Below the pieces are notes generated by a model. That model did no database searches, had not been told where the DNA came from, and worked only from the letters and a program-made list of their open reading frames with translations. A stretch of DNA of 64,000 nt from Adiantum capillus-veneris (taxonomy: Eukaryota; Streptophyta; Polypodiopsida; Polypodiales; Pteridaceae). Location of the stretch: positions 24,238,451 through 24,302,450 of the forward strand of contig CM043948.1 of the NCBI GenBank assembly GCA_014529385.2, read 5' to 3'. The first letter of the stretch is position 1; every line of letters starts with the position of its first letter. Shown here one piece after another: positions 1 through 9,867 of this stretch. The translations under genes and the position numbers were made by a program.

Positions 1-1530
1 TATGTTCTTGCTGTGTCTTTTTAGGGCACTTCGTGGAGATGTGCCCATGTTCCCCGCATCCAAAAGACTTCCCCTCTTTGATGTAGTTGGCCCTCTCTTG
101 AAGAGTGAGCCGGGGTCGTGAATCCTTGTCTTTCTTTTCTTGGGAACTCTTTCTCTTTCTACTTTCATTATTAGAAGTCTGTTGGGTTCTCCGAGTCAAA
201 ATCTCATCAGTGGGGTAAGTCAAATTGCCTGAATAGAATTTGACTTTTGTTCCAACCAATAGTCTCGGATCTCTGTTGGAAGTCCGCAACAAAACCGCTC
301 GATCTGTTCTTTAAACGAGACCTTCTCAAATGAAGAGGCTAGTAGAAAAGAGCTCCAAAATCTCTCGCAATAAGCGTCTAGAGAATCTCCCTTGGTCATC
401 CGAAGATGATTCCAAGCAGTTCGTATATCTCGTTCGTACTCCCGATCAGCCAAGAAGAAATAAAAAGCCTTTTGAATTTCAACCATTTTAATTGGAGCTT
501 CCTTTCTTAGTAGAAGGGTGGACCACCATGTTCGAGCATTTCCCTTGAAGAAAGATGTAGCCCTCCGAATCTTGGAGTGCTCTGAATAATGATTTCCAGA
601 GAAAGCTATGTCAAATTGTTGTATGAAGGCCAAAGCCCTCGGAGCATCTCGGAATCCAGAAAAAGAGTCAAACTTAATTGACTATCCACCTTCTTTGAAT
701 TCTCTTACTTTCTTGCTTTTATCCTCGAGGAAGTCATATTGGTTGGCTTTATAAAAATGCTTCTTCTTTGCATAAAACATGTGATTGTCGGAGTCCAAAC
801 TGTCTGAGGATGAGTCCTCTGTAGAACTGTCAGAAACTGGTTGAAATTTAGGCTTCTTTGCCTTTTTCTTGCCCCTTCCGAAGCTTTGCTTTTTGCTTCG
901 CCTTTTTGCCTTTTTTATCTTCTTCGCTGGAGTCAGAAGAGCTAGAAGAACTCTTAGAAGAAGAAGTGGGTAGTCCTTCAAATCGTACACGTTTCTTTTG
1001 CTTTCTCGTCGATGCAAAAAGGAAGATTGACGACCCAAATAACCCGGGAAGCCAGTTTCTTTCTTGTGCTTTTTCTCATGCTTTTTGGATTTTTTGTTTG
1101 CGTCCAAAAGCCGCCTAATCTGTGTCAGAACCACCTCTTGTAATTCTTGCTCTGTACACATCCTCGGAGAAGGAGGTTTCTTGATTGCCGGTTTGATGGG
1201 TAGTTCTGTGGCCTTCTGCCATTAGGTGTGTACTTCTACAAGGGATTGCTGAGTCAAAAAATTTGCAAATTTTGGATCCTTCGCAATTTTTATCATCTGT
1301 TTTGTTGCCTCGTCAACCAATTGTCAACGTTCCATTTCTTCAATCTCGAATTGAGTAGGCAGAGGTGGGCCGAACTCTTCCTCTGATTGCTCATGAGAAT
1401 CTTCTCCGTCATCTCCTCCCACATTCGTAGATACAGAAGAACTCGACTGATTTTTGTTGGAATCGATAAGTGTTGCGAGAAAAGGATCGGATTTCTGGAT
1501 AGTAGAGAAATCGGCCGCACTCTGATACCA
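1..1530 (-). pseudogene. Ty3/gypsy gag relic, 5' internal region
   Basis: Read on the minus strand, this is the start of a gypsy internal region: primer binding site, a Lys-rich leader (682-1161), then a Retrotrans_gag core (220-633). The core has the family pattern of a hydrophobic helix, a WW pair (ARTWWSTLLL) and a conserved CCGLP motif near its end. It is related to, but clearly different from, the gag of the intact chromovirus at 22798. Stop codons and frame changes separate the pieces, and the element runs off the left edge of the window. Gag proteins of this family form the virus-like particle; this copy cannot make a full one. Confidence 0.8.
1517..1530 (-). other. Primer binding site (initiator tRNA-Met type)
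   Basis: On the minus strand TGGTATCAGAGT follows the LTR end (…gttaca) after one spacer base. This is the usual plant initiator tRNA-Met complement with one end mismatch. It fixes both the LTR end and the direction of the element. Confidence 0.85.
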
Positions 1531-1531
1531 T

Positions 1532-2243
1532 TGTAACGAACTTGGACACCCCTAGTCAAGATTCTACCGCGACACAGCAGAGATTCACTTCAAAACAGTT
1601 CACAAAGTTGACACGGCCCGGCGTAGTTCCATGCCCAGAGTTATTAGCCCCAAAGACTGGCGCCCCGTTCGGTATTTCTTTTTGTATTAATCTGTGTTCA
1701 AAGTAGAAGAGAGAGCGGGTAGGTGCTCACTCTCAGACCTTGCGTCGAGATGCTTTGAGAAGTGAAGCCTTGCTTGCTTATTTATAAGGGATGCCCAAAA
1801 CCAGAGCCCCCAAAAGCATTAATCTCAAAAGCTTATAACCTCAAAAGCAACGATCCCAAAAGTTGCTAAAGTCAGCCAACGTATTTTCAGGAAATCCGTA
1901 CGGAATGCCATGTCAGCAATTCAACGAAATTTACGCCGCAATTTTCGGAAGTTCCGTACAATTGCCACGTCAGCTTGTCGGCGCATAATGCGGAGGTCCG
2001 TATTATTGCCATGTGGCATGCCTGCCCCGGCCACTGTGTGTGTTTGTGTCTGGAAGCCTGCCACGTCACAAGTTTGTGACATGAACGCACATAACTGTAC
2101 ATATAGATGAATAGCCCTCGAGTGAGGCATCACAATTTTGTATTCAAAAGGCGAGAGAGATGCAGGAGAGCGGAATCATCGCACTACATAGTGCAAGGGA
2201 GAAGGCAAGCTTTCCATTAAAGCTTCATCACCGGCACCAACTA

Positions 2244-2296
<53 letters not shown>

Positions 2297-2718
2297 TAGA
2301 GCTCACAATGAAAAAAAATCAGTCCCTCTCTCAATTTGGGCGCCCCCTCTTGCTGGTGGACTTAGCAAATTGACCTGGAGCTGCCATGTGTCCACTTTGC
2401 CGCTTTTGAGTTAAGTTCCTAGTACCCACCACCTTATAAATGTCGCGCGTGGCCTAAATGACTTTGAATTGAGCCTAGACATACTTTTACTTCTCGGATT
2501 CCAGTGTTGGTCGGCCCGACCAACTTGTGGCAACAAGACCTTCCTATCTGCGGGTGAAACTCTCGGCCGTTGGCCGTTTCACACTGGCCATAGAATGTCC
2601 GGCCATTTGCAACTTGAAAAAGAGGGTCCCAAAAATCAATTAAAAATCAAAGGAAAGAAACCAACAACTAAGGTTAGCAGTAGTCACAATCTTGTGACAT
2701 AGTCACAGCCCTATGACA
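1532..2718 (-). repeat. LTR (1187 bp) shared by two internal regions
   Basis: On the minus strand it starts TGTCATAGGG just after a purine tract (gatttcaagagggcggta, 2719-2736) and ends GTTACA just before the primer binding site at 1530. It has the TG...CA ends of an LTR. A TATA-like TTATAAATA lies near 1780-1787. Upstream of that are several CAAAAGC-type heptamers (about 1795-1865). The GGGGCGCC-containing block at 1659-1681 is shared with other LTRs in the window. The last 290 bp or so resemble the arms of the composite at 20750. The LTR carries a (CA)n tract. Confidence 0.75.
2246..2294. repeat. (CA)n microsatellite
   Basis: Uninterrupted CA dinucleotides, about 49 bp, inside the LTR. Confidence 0.98.
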
Positions 2719-3282
2719 TACCGCCCTCTTGAAATCGCAAACGGCCTCGATTGCATGCCAAATATACATGCCATACATGATTTAGTGTGGGTAGCACTCT
2801 TTTAACATCACATGTATCGACAAGAAAGGTCATGAAGCATAGATACAAATGACTTAATGAGATCTTCATACTTTTGTCATTTCTATCTATCTTAGAAGTG
2901 AGCATTATACCATTAATACTTGAAGAGCGATGCACACTTCTATTAGACCGAATCCATATGTACATTTGATGTGCTAAGTCTGTCATTACCCCTTTGCACA
3001 AGTTGGGTTGGGGCATATGTAGGGTGTGACCCAAAGGCCTCAAGGTAGAGCTGCAATACATTTGGTGATTCCAAAAGTTCACACTCTTCCATCCACTTGC
3101 ATCCATAGGTGGATAGTTGTTGAACTTCGCCAAATAGTGTCGTGCAACTTTTCCCTTAACTTTTCTTTCTTTATGTGCCAAAATCTGCTGAGGTAGCAAG
3201 ATCTCATCAAGTTCATCAACTTCTGGCTGATCCTCCTCTGGCGTATCTTTTGGCACATCACCGACAAAGGGTCTTAGAAGAC

Positions 3283-4221
3283 TCATGTGAAACGCATTAT
3301 GAATTTACAAGTGTCACGCAATTTCAGCTTATAAGCAACATCGCTAATCTTCTCAAGCACTTGAAAAGGCCCATAGTAACGCATACTGAGCTTAGGAAGC
3401 AACCGTTCCTTGCTCTTCATCTTCTTTAACCTTTCCTTTTCATACCTCAATAGAACCCAATCACCAGATGAAAACAATAGTTCACGTCGGTGACGGTCAG
3501 CAACCCTTTTTTGCTTTGCTCGAGTCTTCTCCAAGGCAACTTTGATTTTCTTATACATTTCATTTATGTTCTCAACATATCGATTTGCCTCAAAGATCTC
3601 GTCGTTTGTATGCAAAATGGGAGGAACCTTTTTGCCACCTTCAACAATCTCAAAAGGTGCCTTGCCTATGGACGAATGCACCCTATTGTTATACGCATAC
3701 TCAAGCATAGGCAAATATTGTTCCCACTTGCCCTTATTATCTGACACATAACATTTCAGCAGATCCAAGACAATAGAATTAGCTTCTTCTGATCGTCCAT
3801 CAATTTGTGGATGAAAAGAAGACGACAACTTGAGCGTAGTGTCCATGTTCTCATACAATCCTCTCCAAAACAAACTCGTCATGCGAGGATCACGATCACT
3901 GACAATCGACTGTGGCATACCATAGTACTTAAACACATTGTGCATGAACAATCGTGCCATCTGATCAGATTTTATCTTCTTCCTGACAGGAATGAAATGG
4001 GCTTGTTTGTTGAACTTGCAGATGATGGTCCATATACCATCATTTCTTGTTGGCGATCTTGGAAGATCAAAGATAAAATCTATAGCAATGCTTTCCCATG
4101 GCTTATCCGGAGTTGGCAGTGGTTGCAACAACCCTGGTGCCTTTTGTGTGTCAAACTTCACCTCTGGCAAATCACGCATGCTCGCACAAAGGCATCCACA
4201 TCTCTTCTCAAAGTAGGCCAA
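3283..4221 (-). pseudogene. Integrase region of gypsy A2
   Basis: An open stretch of about 312 codons holding the integrase core (WESIAIDFIFDLP, SDRDPRMTSLFW, DGRSEEAN: the DD35E residues are all present) and the C-terminal GPF/Y-like region (MRYYGPFQVL). The H2C2 zinc-binding part upstream (about 4330-4225) is out of frame. A frameshift at about 3285 separates the chromodomain-like segment (EILLPQQILAHKERK..., 3286-3050). The integrase would join retrotransposon cDNA to target DNA, but this copy is broken at both sides. Confidence 0.85.
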
Positions 4222-5010
4222 TAAAAGAATGTCTCTACCACTTTCATTGTCGCATCAATTCCTCGATGCCTATCATACGGTGGGACATGACTTTCTACCA
4301 TGACCTTATGTCACAATGGCGTAGTGACACATAGTCTGCCATGCATCATTATAAATCGTTCAAAAACCCTCGCGAAATCTTCATCCGTTGCATATTGTTC
4401 CTTCATGTCATCAAGTTTATGATGATAAGGAATTGATACAGCTGAAATTTGTGGTTTTCTTGATAACGCATCAGCGACAATGTCTTCTTGTCTTCCACAT
4501 ATATAATCTGGAAGTGGAACATAGAAAGAATGTTTGCCTATCGCATATGCTGTTTCGATAACTTTGATTGTATCAGGAATTCTCGCAAGGTCTGATGGTG
4601 TGTCTAGACAACAAAATCAGCACCTACCTAAGAGGTAGTGCTTCCAACCAGAAAGCGCATGAATCACGGCCGATAACTCTTTCTCATAGATTTGCATAGT
4701 CTTCTTTGAGCCTTGCAAGATTCTGCTTTCATAAGCGACTACCGACCATCTTGTATTAGCACTGCTCCAATGTTATTGCCACACGTATCACACTGGACCA
4801 CAAATGAATTCCTAAGATCTGGTAAAACAATCCTGGATCTGAAGTTAATGTTTCCTTTAAGATATTAAAAGATGAAACCTCTTTTTGTGTCCACTTGAAA
4901 GTGACTTTGACAAGTACCGCTCGGTTTCATCCACTTGGATAGGCTCCTTGGTAAACAAGAAGCCTAAGAACCAACCGTTCAAGAAGTGGACTTGGATGAC
5001 AAGAACCCAG
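4222..5010 (-). pseudogene. RNase H and tether remnants of gypsy A2
   Basis: Translated pieces match the family A polyprotein in order: VTFKWTQKE (about 4910-4886), YEKELSAVIHAL with KHYLLG (about 4700-4620), VADALSRKPQISAVSIPYHH (about 4480-4420) and the H2C2-side RHRGIDAT (about 4275-4250). Several stops and small indels break the frame. No single open frame remains. Confidence 0.75.
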
Positions 5011-5012
5011 AA

Positions 5013-6330
5013 TTGGATGAATAAGTATATCCCAGCGGCTGACTTTAGCTGAGTCCGCTACCACGCATGGGACAAGTGGGATGAGAGGCATTCATGCTTG
5101 GCGTTGGAGCCCTATAAGACGGCCGGCTTGAACAAACACGCGGATACCTGCTACAACTCAATAGGAGCACTGTCGTGAATAGGAAAGAAGAGAGAGTGCT
5201 ATCTCTCGCAAGAGTAGGCGGACTCAAACTGATAGATAGTTGGGGGCGTGGACATAGTAATTGCTCGCTGTGCTCCCAGTTAGAGGGTCGTTCGCTTTCG
5301 CTTTGCTGGTGTCTTGCTTGGCGATCGATGATTCTAGGGGGCCCTGGCTAAACCGATTCAACTCCACCTTCAACGATATCAACCTGCCATTGGACCTTGA
5401 AGAAAGGACCGTTATCCTCCTTGGTGGGGAGGCTAGCGGGAAGCGGTTGCCCTTCTGGGTACGCCGTGATCCGCACTCGAGGAATGGAACCGCAGGGCAC
5501 GTGCTTGTGCCGAAGTTCCTTGGTGAGGTTGTACCCCGGTACTTGGGTGCTCTGCATAGGCGGATGGAGGGATAATGCCCTCCTTCCTATGCTTTTATTC
5601 TTTAATCCGATCCCTTTCGAGGGAAACGATGTCATTCTCCCCAAGCGAAGCCAAATGAGCTACAAGAGTGCCCGAGTGCCTTGGCCCCCCACCGGGGGGG
5701 GGGGGGTGGTCAACCTCACCAAAAAGGTTTGTCTAGTGCAAAGGGAGACACCACCAACCTCAGCGGACGCCACCTGTGAGCCGTCGCCCTTCCAAGCGGG
5801 TATGTCATTTTCTAGGGGAAAACCGTCGGGTTACAAGGGCAGTTTAGTGTGGTGAGCGATAAGTTACTTGGAGGAGGCAACTCCGAAGGGAAGACCGAAC
5901 CAAGTCCCGCAGTACGTGGGCCTCTGAGCAGAGGACCTGTGAGCCGTCGCCCTTCCAAGCGGGTATGTCATTTCCTAGGGGAAAACCGTCGGGTTACAAG
6001 GGCAGTTTAGTGTGGTGAGCGATAAGTTACTTGGAGGAGGCAACTCCGAAGGGAAGACCGAACCAAGTCCCGCAGTACGTGGGCCTCTGAGTAGAGGTAC
6101 TTGGTCACTGTCACGCCCATAACTAGTCAGCGAGATGGGTCTCTCAAGGGCACAGCTCTAAGAGTGTAGATGATTCTGGCCTCTTGGGGAAGCAAAGCCT
6201 CACGTAGTCCAAAGGAAACTAGTGACAAAAGCGTCTACCCTAGGAGCCTGGGTGCATAGTCTTGGTCGTTCTTCTTGTTCACTTTTTTGGTGTATGAGGG
6301 GAACGGCCGTGAGTGCCCAACCGAAAACAA
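5013..6330 (+). mobile_element. LINE-2 fragment, copy 1 (3' end)
   Basis: A 5'-truncated non-LTR element. It encodes a broken C-terminus of ORF2, ending FWVRRDPHSRNGTAGH...YLGALHRRMEG-stop at 5575, followed by about 750 bp of 3' UTR and an A-rich tail (ccgaaaacaa). It aligns along its length with 12173-13322 and, at the tail, with 34306-34493. The right flank resumes gypsy RT sequence (cacaatggtcaag). The left boundary is uncertain, anywhere from about 4915 to 5013. Confidence 0.8.
5772..6097 (+). repeat. 163-bp tandem duplication in LINE-2 3' UTR
   Basis: The block beginning acctgtgagccgtcgccctt occurs at 5772 and again at 5935 with near identity. The other LINE-2 copies carry it once. Confidence 0.9.
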
Positions 6331-6381
6331 CACAATGGTCAAGTGATGCCTATTCTCCTCTTCATTCTTCGAATAGACTAT

Positions 6382-7559
6382 TGTAAGGTGCAACGGAAGT
6401 GAATGTTGAACTTTGCTCAAGATGAGTGCTTCGAACTGGGCTCAAAGGTTCCTTTTATTTACGAAAGGGAGGGCCTTCCGTTCCTTTAGTGAGAGAGTGC
6501 TATGGACACAAACAAAGTGGTGAACATTGGGAATGAAGGGGCTGAGACTGAGAGAAGAATACGACACCAGAATGTTGTCAAACCCTCCTCCGAAGGCCGC
6601 ACTCTCTATGGCGAGAGCGGTCTACTATTGATTGCACAATTATCTACAATGCTTTGGACTTGCCGACGATGTCAACGACGATGCGGATGACGACGAGACT
6701 GTGGGCTGAAATCTGAAAACGCTGAGGGCTGAAATCTGCAAATCTTTATCCGCTGAATTCTGACTCTATGTCGGTGACGACGGCGATGACGACGATGCAA
6801 TGATGGCGCGCTGAAAACGCAGATGCTGAAATCTGCGTTTTCTGGGCTGAAACTGCAAACTTTGATGGAGCTGACGGTGTGCACGAGGATCTGTTGCGGG
6901 AAGGTGAGATCTGCGAGGTTTGGGGGCTGCGGTACGGTATCTAATTGCTGAAAACTGAAAACGCTGAGGCTATGGACTGATCCGACGCTGTGGATCTGCA
7001 AAACACCGAGGTTGATCTGGAATCCGAAACGCTGGGTTGATCTGGAGCTAGATGCAAAAACGCTAGGCTACTTGCTGGAGATGCTACTTCCGAGGCTGAT
7101 CTGCCATGCAAACGCCAAGCTTCTGTGGATGCAAAAGCGCTAGGCTACTGCAAAAACGCTAGGTTTGCTGATGGAGGTGGGAGTCTTGCTGAGAAGGTGC
7201 TTGTTGAACTCTTGTTCTCGCTACGTCTTCTGCGAGATTATGCTAGCGTTGGGTTTTCTTATATACCTGGCTATCAAAATTGCCCTACCTAGTTCCCAAC
7301 AAAAGTCACTTAAAAATAATAAGTGAAAATTGGCTAAAATAGGGAAAAATGCTCCTAATGGGTTTTGATTATAATCTGATGATCATGCTGTGTGCAACTA
7401 GAGGATATGCAACTACTCTAAGTGTTTGGACATGCACCGTCTGCGAACAAACTCACAAAAGTGCCAGAGTACTTCCTAAGCTAGGCTAACTGAACTGAAC
7501 TGAACCCTTGTCATGAAGTGGCTTGTCCACGTCACATAGGGTTAGATGTGCACATGACA
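6382..7559 (-). repeat. Solo LTR inserted in gypsy RT (1178 bp)
   Basis: Bounded by TGTAAGG... and ...CATGACA on the plus strand. It sits between the FFDDMI and YSKNEEE parts of the gypsy A2 reverse transcriptase. The flanks actat (6377-6381) and attat (7560-7564) are a 5-bp target duplication with one change; the intact relative has gactatcatg here. A TATATAAG-like box lies near 7255-7264 on the minus strand, and this sets the strand. Downstream on that strand are short repeats (cagatttcagc, agcgtttttgc types). No internal region or second LTR is seen. Confidence 0.8.
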
Positions 7560-8145
7560 ATTATCATGTCATCAAAGAATGTGCCAACAAACTTTTGATG
7601 CGAGTGGAAGATCCGGTACATCATCCTATTGAACGTAGCAGGAGCATTTGTAAGAATAAATGGCATCACTAAAAACTCATAGAGACCAAATGTCGTCTTA
7701 AACGCAGTCTTGTGCACACTGCACATCTTCCGGCCTTATACGAATCTGATGGTAGCCGCTCTTAAGGTCTATCTTACTGAAAATTGCAGCACGCTCTAAA
7801 CGGTCAAGAATATTATCAATCCTTGGAATAGGAAACCTGTTCTTGATGGTATTCTTATTCAACACACGGTAGTCAATATACATGCGCCAAGAGCCATCCT
7901 TCTTCTGCACTAGGAGCATTGGGGAGCAAAAAGATGAAGAACTAGGCTGAATCATCCCCTTCTCTAAAAGCTTCTCAACCTGACCCATAATCTCTTTCTG
8001 TTGAGCTGCACTAACCCTGTGGGGAGGTCTGTTTGGTGGGCTGCACCCTGGCACCAAATCTATCGCATGGTCCTCAGGCCTTTCCGGCGGCAATTGTGAC
8101 GGTAATGAATCAGAAAAACAGTCATTAAACTAATGGAAGGTACTT

Positions 8146-8935
8146 TCTCTTGCATTCCGCAAGGATATCTTTGGGGATATTAGGACATGGGCCCGCTTGT
8201 CCTCCCATCTTTGTCAAGTGGATGATGAGACGGGTGACGGAAGATGTCATACCTTTTGGGCAATATTGCACCACCACTTGCAAGTGTTTTGATTGCCCCC
8301 CACCCGCTCAAAATAGCGGCAATGCTTCTCAAAGGCTTCATAAAGAGGAGGAGACATTAGGGGGTGGGAGAGAGAGAGAGGGAGACGTGAATTATGAGAG
8401 TTGAGATGGGAGCTTGAGAGGGAGAGACCCAAGGGAGAGAAGATGGAGAGCTTGTCACTTGAGAGCTTCAATGGGAGCTTGAGGGGGAGAGACCCAAGGG
8501 AGAGAAGATGGAGAGCTTGTCACTTGAGAGCTTCAATGGGAGCGCATGGGAGCATTGAGAGGCTAGAGCTTGTAACTTGTGTTGGAGAACAAGGTGGAGG
8601 AGTTGCTTAAATAGGAAGAGGAAGAGCATGGGAGAGGGAGAGCAATGGGTATTGGGCATTATGCATGTCACATGTGGTACATGGTTGCAAACGTGCTCCA
8701 AAACAGCTCCAAAAAACGGCCAGTAACGTTCACTTTTCAACTTTCAAACTACCGCCAACGATCGCAAACGGCTACAAAAACCGGTTGAACGGATTGTACA
8801 AAACGTACTGAATGGAACGTGACAGCCGAAGGGAACGAAACGTTCTGTATGACAAACGAGAACAACCGTGGTGTGGCAGTAGATTATGCCCTTGTGTCGA
8901 TGACCATCGCTTTCTAGTTTGGAGTAGCACACAGG
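8146..8935 (-). pseudogene. hAT transposase N-terminus relic (hAT-3)
   Basis: On the minus strand, codons at about 8310-8150 read NTCKWWCNIAQKV...SVTRLIIHLTKMGGQAGPC..., the pattern of the BED-type zinc finger that opens plant hAT transposases. Upstream on that strand is a purine/pyrimidine-biased leader (8340-8600), resembling the leader of the hAT at 15811-19178. The DNA then continues to about 8935 with repeated CGTT/AACG motifs. The rest of the gene is absent: the sequence joins gypsy DNA at about 8145. No terminal repeat was recognised. Confidence 0.55.
8406..8535. repeat. 65-bp tandem duplication
   Basis: Two near-identical 65-bp units (8406-8470, 8471-8535), each starting atgggagcttgag and ending in gagagcttca, within the GA-rich hAT-3 leader. 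Confidence 0.9.
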
Positions 8936-8937
8936 CG

Positions 8938-9794
8938 GCGGTTAGCAGCCCCTACTAGCTACACATTGTCTCATGGGATACGATGTGCTATTCGCCAGAT
9001 ATGCACATCTTCACACTAGTTTTAGCTTGAGACTGGGAGATACGGCGGAGTACCTGCAGAGGCTAGGACATGCCCCTTGTGTCACATGGAGCCTGAGACA
9101 GAGTTGCACTACACATGCCACTGCCGAGTCTACTATGAGATATGAGGCCGCTTGTTGTGAGAGGGCTTTGGACCACTCTCTAGAGTCATGGGGTACGAGG
9201 ACCAGAGATGCCTGAGATTGTTTTTGCTCGAGCTACACAGACACAAAGAGAGCCTGATGACAGGAGAGACTAGCCAGTCTCAGAGACGGATCCCAGACTT
9301 CTTTAGAGCAGACACTGGACACCTGGAGGAGCTATTACCACAACAGGGCCCACATTCTCCTCGCACTGGAGGCATGTTGATCGACCGAGTGACGGAGCTA
9401 CAGAGATCCAGACGCCCACGATTGCGGAGGACTACACAACATGGACGGAGGCTACATCAGAGGATTCGGATCACTTTGGCCTGACATGCACGACGCCCAG
9501 TTAGACTACTGACCATGGACGAGATTGATGAGATTCTCTAGCGATCGATGCTGGATCTCCTGTATTTTAGCTCTGAGGATACACCTACATTGTGTTGTCT
9601 TAGTCTCCCACTCACTCCACTCCCTACCCCCTACTCATATCCTACACAAGCTCAGCTAGTTGGTATCTCAAATCTAGAAGCTTAGGATTTTATAGTAGTT
9701 TTTTTTAATTACTCAGACTTTGTATCAGATCCACCACATTGTAACTTTCTGGTCTCATAGGTCACTTTGGCCTTTTGAAGACGTTAATATAACA

Positions 9795-9864
<70 letters not shown>
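8938..9864 (+). mobile_element. LINE-1 copy 1, 3' end with (TC)n tail
   Basis: Homologous to 33400-34110 and 19620-20286. It begins within the ORF2 C-terminus (SYTLSHGIRCAIRQICTSSH-like pieces over several frames), passes through the Cys/His region and the 3' UTR, and ends with gaagacgttaatataacatt followed by uninterrupted (TC)n (9801-9864). It is strongly 5'-truncated and not translatable. The left junction with hAT-3 is placed to within about 10 bp. Confidence 0.75.

Positions 9865-9865
<1 letters not shown>

Positions 9866-9867
<2 letters not shown>

Larger units (their letters stand above)
2719..8145 (-). mobile_element. Chromovirus pol relic (gypsy A2), interrupted
   Basis: A minus-strand Ty3/gypsy element closely related to the intact copy at 22798, but with many stops and frameshifts. 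Order on the minus strand: spacer before RT and RT (8145 to 7565), the YSKNEEE stretch of RT (about 6380-6335), RNase H remnants (about 4910-4460), H2C2 and integrase (about 4330-3283), chromodomain-like tail (3286-3050) and polypurine tract (2719-2736). It is interrupted by a solo LTR (6382-7559) and a LINE fragment (about 5013-6330). About 100 codons of RT/RNase H next to the LINE junction are missing. No gag is visible at its 5' end, where it meets hAT sequence at about 8145. Confidence 0.9.

Noticed and set aside
858-1118. Open frame on the plus strand across the gag leader
   Set aside because: Antisense of the Lys-rich gag leader; no family features and no start context.
2160-2414. Short protein with a long Thr-His run
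   Set aside because: Created by the (CA)n microsatellite in the LTR.
5397-5855. Open frame overlapping the LINE-2 C-terminus
   Set aside because: Frame-shifted reading of the LINE-2 ORF2 end; it overlaps the supported C-terminal segment and crosses the G-run.
6672-7001. 109-codon open frame with His/Arg repeats
   Set aside because: Lies in the solo LTR and reflects short repeats; no gene evidence.
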